Origin: Phylloscopus collybita
Lineage: Eukaryota > Chordata > Aves > Passeriformes > Phylloscopidae
Length of the DNA: 64,000 nt
Direction of reading: 5' to 3'
Assembly (NCBI GenBank): GCA_027886175.1
Contig: JAJNNQ010000009.1
Span: 20,929,501 to 20,993,500 of the forward strand
Made by a program: the position numbers and the translations under genes. Positions 24,101-34,311 of this stretch are shown here, one piece after another (within the stretch, counting starts at the first letter, position 1; every line of letters starts with the position of its first letter). The notes below the pieces were generated by a model that saw nothing but the letters and a program-made list of their open reading frames with translations, was not told the origin of the DNA and made no database searches.

Positions 24101-25094
24101 CTTGCAGGCTGTCACTCTGTGTTCAAAGTACATGTCTCTGTGGCACTGGGATGCCACTGTCCTCGTAGAGGAATAAAATCACAAGGAACTCCGGACAGCA
24201 ATGGTAAAATATGAACCCAAGCTCAGAGGAATGTAACGCATTACAAGCAGTTGACATGGTTTAGACATTTTCATGACAAAAAAAAAAAAAAAAGAGAGGA
24301 CTCTAATTTAAAGGATTTTACTCACGCTTTTCATTACCAATACAAAATTAATGGCCACAGCCCAACTCTTTGAGGAAATCAGGCATAGGAGCATGGGTCT
24401 AGTGGAAAGCAATTTCGAGTCATATCAATACCACACTACCAGAAGAGCAGGAGTAAAACAGCCAAGTTGAAATAGTGTCCAAAGTTTCCTTAAGGAGTGC
24501 CCATCCTCATTATGGGCTGCCTCTAGATCAGTTGTCACAGGAGAGCTGTGCTTTCCTCCTCCTACAGCACTGGGGAGGAATATAAAGCCAGGGCTGCAGC
24601 TCTCAAGGGAAGAAAGGAAATGTTGTGGAACCCAGAAAAAAGTACATAAACAAGGAACTTCCACGTGGCTTTTGAGGCATTGGGCTGGCAGTGCCAGTTC
24701 AGGTCTCTGGCTGCTTTACTGCACCCATTTGCACACATTTGCTTCTCCCCAACCTCTGTGTGCTCTGCAGCCCGGGCCACCACAAGAAAGTGAAGTGACG
24801 AGCAGCTCACACACTGCCCATTCAAACACAGCATCACCATCCCATAATCCTACACCTGGTGCAGCCCAGTTTACCTGATTACATCACTTCTATTCACATT
24901 AAGTGTTCATTTCGAAACTCTCTCAAGACAGGAAAAACTAGATAACAGGGGAAGAGCTCCTCTGTGGAGATTGCCACAGATGATGCTTATTCTCATTGTT
25001 CAAGAAATCAGCATGACATCCAAAATCCCTGCAACATCCCTGAGATGTCCTAAGCATGCCATATTTTTTCACAGCTAAGCTGTGCAAGGAATAA
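21145..25094. other. Unique sequence, no gene supported
   Basis: No recognised exon, RNA gene or transposon. The open frame at 22746-23006 (86 codons) is protein-like in tone but has no family I know and no clear splice context. An A run lies at 24278-24293. Confidence 0.55.
24278..24293. repeat. Poly(A) run, 16 bases
   Basis: Sixteen A followed by GAGAGGA. Confidence 0.92.
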
Positions 25095-25198
25095 CAAAAC
25101 CAGACTTTATTTCGGTTTCCATTCACAAAATGTACACAAAAAATCCAAAGCAGGACATAGAGCAACATGCCCCACCACCTCTGGGAATCACAAGTAAA
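25095..25198 (-). repeat. Dispersed repeat, copy 2 (unclassified)
   Basis: Second copy of the repeat at 18141-18240, same orientation. TTTATT at 25106-25111 is AATAAA on the minus strand and lies just beyond the shared block, so the element may end in a polyadenylation site. The sequence after it on the minus strand (down to about 24930) is not shared with copy 1. This could be an ERV LTR end or the 3' end of a retroposed transcript. Confidence 0.65.
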
Positions 25199-28100
25199 AA
25201 GAGACAGATTTTTTAAAACTGTTTTGGAATAAACTGATTGTGTAAGAAAAAAATTATTTAAAGCAATTCACAAGAGTGGTGGGCACACTTGCTAAAATAT
25301 TCAGGTAAAATCAACAGCCCCAAAGATAAATTCATGTTAAAATTCCTCCAGTTGCTGCTAGAAAAATAAACTGACTCAGCCCACTCTTCATGCCTTAACA
25401 ACTCTAATCATAACCTGGGGCTATCCCCTTAGGTAATTTCTGTCCTAGACATCAGCCATTATCCCTCAACACAGCAGCAGAGCTCCAGCCCTGATTCCTC
25501 TCTTCTTTATTTCATCCATCAGAATATCCTCCCCTCCTTCCACCCTGGACTGCATTGGCAGGTGTAGAGCAGAGGGTGGAAACTTGCCTTCCCTGCAGAG
25601 AGAGAATATTAATCCCTTCCTGTTCCGTAGAAATGTGGGAGGTGCCTACCATGCTGCAAGCAAAATCAGAGTTTATTTTTAAAATAGTACTGTCTTGATT
25701 TTTGGTGTTCCAGGTTTAGGAAAGGCCTTGATTTGATTATGTCTCACGCTGTGTTCCTTAATGACCTCAAATTATGAAACTGTGATCCAGAAAAAGCACA
25801 GTGGTTGGTATCGCCATGTAGAATAATCTGCTCCAAAATGTTTTTAGACCTACCTCCACACACATCCCTAAGACTAATTAATTAATTTATTAGACTAAAT
25901 CAAAACTTTCTGGTAGCAACTATATGTTGTTAATTGAATAAAAATAAACTGCTGAAAATAAAGCTGTAACTTTTGCATTTTGCTAATATTTTAAAAGCCT
26001 ACAGAATTATTTGCCTAAAAATTTTCCTATCAAATATGGTAAGATATTTTATTTACCTAGTTCCTGTTGGTTTAAAATAACAAAACCATTTATAAAGTCC
26101 CTTTATGGACTCAATATGTGGGCCATATATTACAGCTTTTTCTCTGGTTTTATAGTGTGAAATTTCTAGATTTACACAGCTAAATTAATGACAATGTATA
26201 ATTTAGTACTCTGATTATCTACAGATCATTTGCAATTCTAAATTGTAATTGGCCTCACCAATTCAGTGCAATAACTTGTACAGCATCTGCATACAGGTTG
26301 CTACTTGTAAACTTGCACAGGGCAGATGATAGCCATTTTATTAAATCACTAAAAATTGACAGTGTGTGATGGAGAGCTTTGGTGTGATTTGTATTAAATG
26401 TCATTCTTGATAGGACACAGTATTTTTATTTAGTAGAATATTTTTCTTCTATCTATGTAAAGTACTAATACAAAACATAACAAACCAAGAAAGCTATGCC
26501 AGCAGAAGGGATACTGTTGAAACACATTTCTAATTCCTTGAGGGGTCATGTTTTATTGTCATTTAAGAGGATATATTGGTAGAACTGTTTTGAAACCACA
26601 CCTAGCAACAGTTCAAGGAATTAATTTGCTGAGCAAAAACTTTACTTACAATCTGTGCAGAATTCCTCTAAATTTTCAATATGAAAAAGTTTGCAGTAAA
26701 ATGTAACTAAGTTTACTAGTTAGATAGCTGAAGTTTGCTGCTCTTTATCCTTAGTTACAGCACTGACCCCAGGCAGCCCCAGAAAAATGTCAATGGAGAA
26801 TTGCAGCCAACAAACCACCAAAGCTCCATCCTGTCCTGTGAATGTTGCATTGATTTCAGCAGTGTGGGACACATCTGAAAAGCTTTCATGAAAAATGGTC
26901 ACGTGCAGTTCCACTCTAGGATTCCTCCTTTAATTATGCCATCCTCAGAAATTGTTAGTGCCAACAGCAGTGTACACTGGCCTAGGGTTTGCTCCAAGCT
27001 TCTTTTTATCCAGCAAGGCTAAGGAAAGCCTGCTGCTCTGTTTCATGTGCTTTCCATGCAGAAAGTCTAGCCTATAAAGCACACCTTCCACTGTGGGATC
27101 CTAATGCTTTAAAAATTATGAATCACTGCAAACTTCCACCTAACAGAAGAGCTGCCATTGACTTCAATAGGAGTACGACTGGCACTTCATAAATGCAGTA
27201 CAGATAGCTTTTCTTATCTTTCCAGGACAAAAGAAAGCTCTATCAGCATATATGGGGCATTATTGTCAATTGTGTGTGAAGAGGCAAGTGGGTCTATTTC
27301 AAACTGTCCTTTGATGATTTATGATCCAGATGGATTTTGGAAATATCATTTCCTTAACAAGTACTGAGCCACCCCTTTGATGTGCTTTCTCCCACTAATG
27401 ACAACTGTCCCGTGAAGTTCATCATACTCCAGCAATGTTCCTCAAATTGCAGATTGCGACTCCTTTGAAGACCTGAAAGCATTCAAAAGAGGCCATGCCA
27501 CTTGAGCAAAAGCAGAGTTAGTCAGCTCAGTTCTTCCAGGTGAAGTGTTGTGTTTACCTGGCTGCCAGTGTTCACACACCAGCCCAGCAACTATGATTTT
27601 CTTCTCATTGCTTATAATTGGCTGACAGTAGTTCAGTCCCTTCAGCATATGAGCATGATTGTTTACACTTGCAAGCAGTAATTACCATCAATTCTCATTG
27701 CCTCATCCTAAAAGGACTGAGCTGCTGTCAATTCAGGATGTTGTACAAAAGATGGATAAACCAGAGAAGGTTGCATTTTCAGAAATTCTTGACATATAAA
27801 GCTCACAGAAGAACAGACGATAAACAGATTCCTAATTTTAAAGAGGTACATAATAAGTGGGCTTGAAACTGTGGAACAGAGAGAGAAGAGGCAGAGCATT
27901 CAGCTGGCCTCTACACCTGCAGAAAAACTTACTTTTAGAAAGAAAGTGCATTATGTGAGTCAGGAAGGTAGAAAACTGTTTAAAAAAGGAGAGTAAAAAT
28001 GGAGACTCAAAGAACACTCATCAAAATCAAGATGTTGAGAACAAAATTAGTCATGAGCCCAAAGAACACAAAAAGAAGAAAACTATAATTGCCTAATCAT

Positions 28101-30429
28101 CAGCACCAAGAGCTGGATAACAGATGAGAGGGACTGGAGTTACACAAGTACAAGCAATGTGACAGTGTTACAGAACCTGGCACGATGAGTATGGTAAAGC
28201 AAATTGCCAGGATCTACATAGACATGGGGAACAGGGGAAATGGCCTGCATGTCATGTAAGGTGCATCACTGCATGTGTGCAGCTCACAAACAGAGCTAGA
28301 AAGCTTGGCAAAGATCTGCCCATTCAGTTTGTGTGTTCAGCTCAGCCACTGCAGGCTCTTTGAACCAAGCTGCTCTCTTTGCAGACCTGTTAAAGATGTG
28401 ACCTATTACTACTCTCCAAGCTGCTGGAACTAGGAGAGAAAATTATTTTGAAAGGCTATGTATTAGTACTGTCACAAAGTTTAAGGTAAGTGAAGAGGTG
28501 GTCTGTTTTGCAGACTACCAAATCAAATCAGCTAGCTAGGTGACCAGAACCATAATGAGCTATCTGTGGTGCCAGAGTAGAAAAACGCATTTGCACTCAC
28601 ATCTTCTAGCTGAATGAAGCAGGCTGGATGTCTTCTGTTGCCACTAAACAAATGCAAAAGTACAGGCAATTTCCTAATTTGGAAATTAATTGTCTCTGGT
28701 AAAAAATAAATCTATACTAGAACTGGATTGAAGAGAGTTTGATGTCAAAACTGTATTTTAGGCACAAGGGATTATATACCATGATTTGCATTTAAAGACC
28801 ATGATGTCCAAACCAATAATCTATTCAGCTTGTGATAGAAAAGGACAAGTGTGTAAATGATTCTATGAAATTCTTGAGAAACTGTACTGGATGTTACTAC
28901 AATAAGCCACAGTTTCAAAATGCTAAGGGAAACCATTTTTTCCTGTAGGAAAGGAATATGAGTTTAGTATTACATTACCTGCTATGAAAGAAAAAGGAAG
29001 TTGATAATAATTATTACCAACTACAAGATAGGGACTAATAGAGAAATAAAATCACAATGACCAAAAAATAGTATGTTCTGAAAAAGAAAAATCTTCTATA
29101 ATGGATAGATTCTACAGTGTCTGTATAACAGACTGTGAGATGAGAATGGTAAAATTATCAGGAGCAGTATACAAAAGGCAGAAGTGTTAACTACATCTTT
29201 CTATTCTGTGCTGGGAACCATCCCAGTCGGTATATAGTCATATAAGGTAGTGATGAATGGTGAAGCCTTCAAGCTCTATCAGTTCCCCTGTTTGGCAAAA
29301 CAACAGAATTCAAGTGCCAAACTTTCATTCATATCTCAAAATCTTGTTAATTAATCCAAAGATTCAAAGCTTATGAATCTGTTGTCATCATCTATTCTGC
29401 TCCCCTACATAGCATAGTCCATAGGATTTGCATGAATCCCATCTTAAGCTACAGAATATCTACAAGGAATACACCTACTTGTAAGAATAGAAGTATGAAA
29501 GTAAGATGTTAGTTTGTGTCAAAACTTGTTTTACTTCAGCTTCTGCCATGAGAGTTTCCCATCTGTCTGCACTGTTCACAGACTATACCCAGGTCCCTCC
29601 TTTATCTTCTCCCAGTCAAATATGAACATTATGAGGCACATTTTGCCATTTCTCAGGAGTTTCAACTCTTGCTAATGAAGTAGCTTTCTTCCTGTCCTGT
29701 GAATATCCAGACTAAACACTGAACACCAGTAGTTGTTAAACCACTGCTAAGCATGAGATTAATGGCAGTATCTGCATGAGAAAACTAAAGGTGCATGCAA
29801 GTATGGGCACACATTTGTTCACACTATGTCATGGTTAGTTCCATAGCACATTTTGGGAATATGTGAACCAGCCCTCTGTCAGCCAATGCCTTAGCATAGT
29901 TTGAAGGGTAGCATGGGGCAAGTTGCTTAAGTATGGGTGAGGAAACTTCGTGCAGGGAAATCCAGGTGTACAGAGGCAAATTGTGCTATTCAATTGTCCA
30001 GAAATACAGAGAACTGAACCTGGCCCACTTTACTGAGTAGCATGGACAGAGATTTTATAAACTTCTCGAATCAATTTCCTCATATTTTTAAGTTAAAGGG
30101 TCACAGAAGTTTGTTTTTCAGTGACCCACACCACCAACTCATTCCCAGACAGTTATTCACCCTATTTACAATGTCCCTCTGAACATCACTCTTCCCCAGC
30201 CCAGATTTGCCCATGCCATCTGTATGACCTAAGATTTTTGTTCTCTCTCCAATGACTGTATATTCAACCATGTTAAAACAAGCAATCAAAGGTCACTTGA
30301 ATTATAATACTACTGCTTTGATATTTGTTAGTTTCTTCACCATTAATGTCCTCTGAAAATTCCATTTGCACTAGTTCTGTGTGTAAGCAGAACAATTTCT
30401 CAAAAAAACTTTGGTATAACAAATCTGTT
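25199..30429. other. Unique sequence with one CNE-like block, no gene seen
   Basis: AT-rich unique DNA with no recognisable coding exon, RNA gene or transposon. The block from about 25860 to 26460 has the look of conserved non-coding DNA and is listed separately. Open frames at 26989-27899 are short and unmatched. Confidence 0.55.
25860..26460. promoter_or_regulatory. Candidate conserved non-coding element (AT-rich)
   Basis: About 600 bases of AT-rich, non-repetitive sequence dense in homeodomain-type words (TAATTAATTAAT, TTTATGG, AATTAATGAC, GTAATTGG). It has no frame and no transposon signature. Three AATAAA hexamers lie within 26 bases at 25937-25962, so part of it could instead be a transcript 3' end. 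The call rests on composition alone, so it is an inference. Cross-species alignment would be needed to establish conservation. Confidence 0.25.
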
Positions 30430-30600
30430 CAAGGAAGAGGAACACTAAATTGTGCAAGTTTCCACCTGTCCAGTCATTGCAAGCTCAGTTGAACAAGACT
30501 CCAAGCAACTTAATCTGCTGACACTAGTACTGCTTTGAGGAAGGGGCTGGACTACATGACCCACAGAGGTACCCTCCAACCCAAATGATTCTGTGATGAT
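30430..30600 (+). mobile_element. CR1 LINE 3' end, 5'-truncated
   Basis: The last ~60 bases match the conserved CR1 3' tail: GGGGCTGGACTACATGACCC, an AGAGGTACCCTCCAACCC block and the terminal GATTCTGTGATGAT repeats. The upstream block, with TTGAACAAGACTCCAAGCAAC and CTAGTACTGCTTTGAGG, fits the preceding CR1 3' region, so the copy starts somewhere around 30430-30490. It is a short, dead fragment with no reading frame, as most avian CR1 copies are. Confidence 0.87.
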
Positions 30601-30762
30601 CCTACATTTGTACTCCAAGACCTGTCAGCTGGCCAGCTTTCAATCAGTCTAATTCATGCCACGTTAATTATATACTGCTTGGCATTCTTAACTGCTGTCT
30701 CACATGATGTTAGGTCAAATTTGGTCATTTCCATCATGCTTATCAAATTTATTTGCCATTTC

Positions 30763-30765
<3 letters not shown>

Positions 30766-30798
<33 letters not shown>
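30766..30798. repeat. Poly(A) run, 33 bases
   Basis: Uninterrupted run of 33 A about 165 bases after the CR1 end. CR1 elements do not end in poly(A), so it is probably an independent microsatellite. Confidence 0.93.
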
Positions 30799-30800
<2 letters not shown>

Positions 30801-31109
30801 GGCAAGTAAGATTTCCAGTATCAATTTATTTCCCATATAGTAATGATGACTGATATAAATGTCTTATTCTATATACCAAAAACTATTTTGGATTCCCAGC
30901 TCTTCCGGAGTTTCAGGAATCCCTGAACACACGAGCCATTAGCCGCTCTTCAGAAGGACTCTGCTAACCAGCTTGAATGCAGTTATCTGGGTGGCTTGTT
31001 TTTAATGTTTAACTTCTCCTCCAGTTTCTGACAGCACAGACTATTTACCCGCAGCCCCGAACGCTCTCGAGTGAGGCGTTCATGGAGCTCTGCTTCCCTC
31101 CGTGCCAGG

Positions 31110-31229
31110 GGGGCCGGGGCCGGGGCCGGGGCCGGGGCCGGGGCCGGGGCCGGGGCCGGGGCCGGGGCCGGGGCCGGGGCCGGGGCCGGGGCCGGGGCCG
31201 GGGCCGGGGCCGGGGCCGGGGCCGGGGCC
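31110..31229. repeat. (GGGGCC)20 hexanucleotide repeat
   Basis: Exactly 20 uninterrupted GGGGCC units by position count (120 bases), preceded by two extra G and followed by GGGGGCACCGCC. This is the same motif that expands in human C9orf72 disease, but the flanks here do not resemble that locus. Plus-strand frames through it read Gly-Ala, Gly-Arg and Gly-Pro. Minus-strand frames read Pro-Ala, Pro-Arg and Gly-Pro. All frames are open for over 100 codons because the unit contains no stop. The G-runs could form G-quadruplexes. Unit number may be polymorphic or misassembled. Confidence 0.97.
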
Positions 31230-31287
31230 GGGGGCACCGCCCGCGCCTTCCTCCTCCCCGGGAGCAGGCCAGTCCTGGGGCGCTTTG

Positions 31288-31327
31288 TCCCTGTCCCTCT
31301 CCCTCTCCCTGTCCCTGTCCTTGTCCC
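31288..31327. repeat. Imperfect TCCCTG/TCCCTC hexamer tract
   Basis: About six and a half 6-base units alternating TCCCTG and TCCCTC, ending in TCCTTGTCCC, about 60 bases after the GGGGCC tract and inside the same CpG island. One frame across it reads as a Ser-Leu repeat. Confidence 0.85.
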
Positions 31328-31430
31328 GCCCCGCCCCTGCCTCCCCCGGGCGGCCCGGCCTCGCCCAGCCCGGACTCCACCACCCGCGGCGGCGGGTGCA
31401 GCGTGGCTTCCTCGCCTGAGGGGCTTCAGC

Positions 31431-33483
31431 GGGGAAAACAGCGCAACTGGGAGACTTCCTGCTCTTTCTGTCGCTAAAACCCTTGTCAATGAATAGTATG
31501 CGATTCAGAACGACTTAACACGACCTAGTGTTAACATGCATATCAGAAAGTCCCATTTGCCATGCATAGGCCAAATCTTATCTGTTTTGCTGGCAAAACA
31601 ATGCAAATAAATTCCAGGAATTCTGACTTTTTTTTTCTTGCCTACTCTGTTTTTGAGTCATGGAGACACTGGCTTTTTTCACTGTCTCCACACATTTGCA
31701 CACACTTTATATTTGTCAGTACCTATGGTACATCCAGAGCCAAACAGCAATGCCCCTCCTTCCACCTACCCCATCTGCCAGTATAGGCAGTGAACTGACG
31801 TTCCCAAAACAACACAAACTGACACACTGAAAAAGGACAACTGATATTTCTGTCTTTAGCACTGCAGTAAACAGAAAATAAATCTTTTTCGTATTTTTTC
31901 CCCTGTTAAATGCCAGTTAGTTTTGAAAGAAAGCTTAGTAGCCAGCATTGAATTTTGGTAACTGACCTTAAAAATTAAAATCATCATGCCAATTTCAAGC
32001 TTGTGAGAAATCTTGTAACTATGTCTCACTACCAGTTGCAAAATCTGCTTTACATTTTTCACCATCAATCCCATGGGCTTTCCTGTGGTAAACAGCTCTG
32101 CCTTTTGGTCTCCAGACAACCAGTGTGTTTTGAATCCCAGTTATTGCACAAAAAATGAACTGATTTTGTATATCAGTACTCATCCTCTGTCAATCCCTGG
32201 AAGAGAAAATCTATCCAAACCAATCTTTCCACTCTGATTTTAGTCGGTGTTTGGAGTACAAGGCCACCCTCCAGAACACTGTTCTTAGGCTCTGCTCATC
32301 ATGACAGATGTTAAGGAGGAAGCCATGGGGAGTTTTCTCTCTCCCCTGCTCTACATACCACCAGAAGTTAGGTGTCCTCAATACCAAGTTCCTTTTGCCT
32401 GAGATGTCTTTCACAAACAGTACTTAAAGACATATGATGAATCTATAGAGGATACGCATCATTCACAGCCCCTGCAGCCATGCCTCTCTCAATAAATCAT
32501 TGCTTTTGGCACTGGGACATCAATCCTCCCCTCTCTAAGAGACAGTGAGATGCCCTACCCTAAATAGCCTATCTCCCATCTCGTTAGGTTTCTTTGCCAC
32601 ACCAGAAATCTTTGGACTGAAATGTAGCCCTTTCGTTTGTGAAGGTTGTCTTCAGAAACAGGATAGTCTTCAGAAAGAGAAATGCTGAAGTTTAATGAGA
32701 AATCTTGTATTTATGATATTGTGTGGACCAATATTGACTGGCTAACAATAGCTCTGCTTCTGCCAAATAAAGGTATGTGGGAAGACCAAGAGATTACAGG
32801 ATGGACATGGTAATCATCCAACTTCAAGTGAGTAAGTGGCCATACACACTTATTATCTGTGGCCCTATCCTGCAAGAACTTCAGCATATCCAGAAGAGTC
32901 CATCAGGTCCTGTTGAAATCAGGTTAAGTCAATAGTAATAATGGTGATATAAATATGGAACAAAAAGGAAGACACAAACCCTGCCCAAGGGCTTACAAAG
33001 GCACAATCCAGGCATGGGAATCTGCTTAGATCAGCACAGAAAAGCACGAAAGATAGAGATTGGTCTCCAGAGAGAGAAAGAGGGCCAGATGGTCCTGTTT
33101 CAGGTGGGATCTGTGAGAACTTCTACCAGTTCTCTCCACTTTCAGACACATGCTTTGTGGCTTAGGCAAAACACTAAGGGATAAATATGTAATATCTAGG
33201 TTTCATTCTCACCCTTTGGCATGGAGGCACCAAGTGTCCTTTACAAGTTCTTTGTTTGCCCCATAAGCAGCTAGAGATGCCTGTGCAGCATGGGTGCCAA
33301 GATGCTGAACATGACCTAGGAAATGCCAGGAGAGGGATGAGTAGTAAGTTAGACTTCTCCTAAAGCACCAGTGCCTGAGTCCAGGCTGCAGATTCCTTCT
33401 CCCAATCAGCAGCGAGCTAAACCAGGTCAGTGACTGTACACGGAAAGAGGAGGAGGAGGATGTAGTGGCAGAGACGACGCCCA
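31431..33483. other. Unique sequence, no gene seen
   Basis: Returns to AT-rich DNA right after the CpG island. No convincing splice donor or exon can be placed downstream of the island. No transposon recognised. Confidence 0.55.
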
Positions 33484-33624
33484 GTTAAGTAGCCCAGTGG
33501 CAAGAGAACTCACCCCGGAGGTGGAATATTCAGGTTTGGATACCTTCTCTTATGCCTGACTTAGAGTGGGGATTTAACTTCAGGTCTTCTGTCTTCTAAT
33601 CAAGAAAGCCATCCAGGCTCTCAG
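33484..33624. mobile_element. Old palindromic repeat with two tRNA-like halves
   Basis: The left half has an A-box TAGCCCAGTGG at 33490-33500 and a B-box-like GGTTTGGATAC at 33533-33543, 43 bases apart, close to the 44 of a tRNA gene. The right half is the same design on the opposite strand: a reverse B-box GGATTTAACTTC at 33570-33581 and a reverse A-box-like CCATCCAGGCT at 33609-33619. The arrangement closely resembles, from memory, a palindromic tRNA-like interspersed repeat common in turtles and crocodilians, whose name I do not recall. The copy is strongly diverged, so it predates birds' modern families. It is not a functional tRNA: the acceptor stems are not intact. Confidence 0.6.
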
Positions 33625-33897
33625 TATCAATGGCATTGCTTTGCACAGAATTTTTAAGTGCTCCTTTGGCCAGAGAGGAAAAAACCATATTCCCTCATCC
33701 TGGTGTGAGATTATGTCCAGAAAGTACCGATCTGGGATGAACACTCCAGCCCTCATCCAGTGAACATTTAAGTACTTTATAGACACTGAGAGAGCTGAGT
33801 TCCACTGCAGAATATCCTCTATTCTATTGAATTGCACACTTTTTACAAGAGAATTGGGCTTAAATGCAGAGGGATCAGATCTAGCATCTCTGTGTGA

Positions 33898-33938
33898 GGT
33901 TTGGGGGGTTTGGTTTTGTTTGTTTGGGGGTTTTTTAG
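33898..33938. repeat. G/T-rich low-complexity tract
   Basis: GGTTTGGGGGG, GGTTTTG and GGGGGTTTTTT words, the same type as the tract at 5711-5834. Confidence 0.8.
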
Positions 33939-34283
33939 TTTTCTCATGTTTCAGGACAGATGCAATGCAGATGATGTGGTCTCTCAGATTGCGTGACAGG
34001 GTGGAGGCACTTGGAGCTGTGAATTCCCTCAATAAGCAGGTATTAGCAGCTCAGAGACATTTAGGAGGAAGGACTATATGCATGCTGACAGCAAAAATGT
34101 AGGTGCATTATAGCCTTTGCTTTTGTCATCATCGGCACCAAAGGGCACCAAGTAAGTGCCTCTCAAGCTAAGCAGACATTGTGCAGGAGGCCCTGATGAT
34201 CCCAGGAATATGCTAGCATCAGGTTAGCCAGATACCAGCCGAAATGTCAGTCTAGCCCTTAGTCTCTGGAGTTCAACTCCACC

Positions 34284-34311
34284 GTGGTGTGACAGCAGTG
34301 GTGTGACAGCA
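34284..34311. repeat. Two tandem 14-bp units
   Basis: GTGGTGTGACAGCA occurs twice head to tail and is followed by GTGTCAC, which is nearly complementary to the unit's GTGTGAC. Confidence 0.9.

Larger units (their letters stand above)
31040..31430. promoter_or_regulatory. CpG island with hexanucleotide repeats
   Basis: About 390 bases of very high GC and CpG density in an otherwise AT-rich neighbourhood. It contains the (GGGGCC)20 tract, a C-rich hexamer tract, and GC-box-like CCCCGCCCC, CCGGGCGGCCCGG and CGCGGCGGCGGG words. In a bird this is most often a promoter. I cannot define a transcription start, a first exon or a direction, and no coding exon is visible within 5 kb. Open frames crossing it on both strands (up to 168 codons) are dipeptide-repeat artefacts of the hexamer. 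Confidence 0.6.

Noticed and set aside
31110..31229. Identity of the GGGGCC locus as the bird C9orf72 gene
   Set aside because: The flanks do not resemble the known C9orf72 context and no C9orf72 exon is seen nearby.
30983..31496. Overlapping frames of 105-168 codons on both strands across the CpG island
   Set aside because: They are Gly-Ala, Gly-Arg, Gly-Pro, Pro-Ala and Pro-Arg readings of the GGGGCC unit, which has no stop in any frame. They are not genes by sequence evidence.
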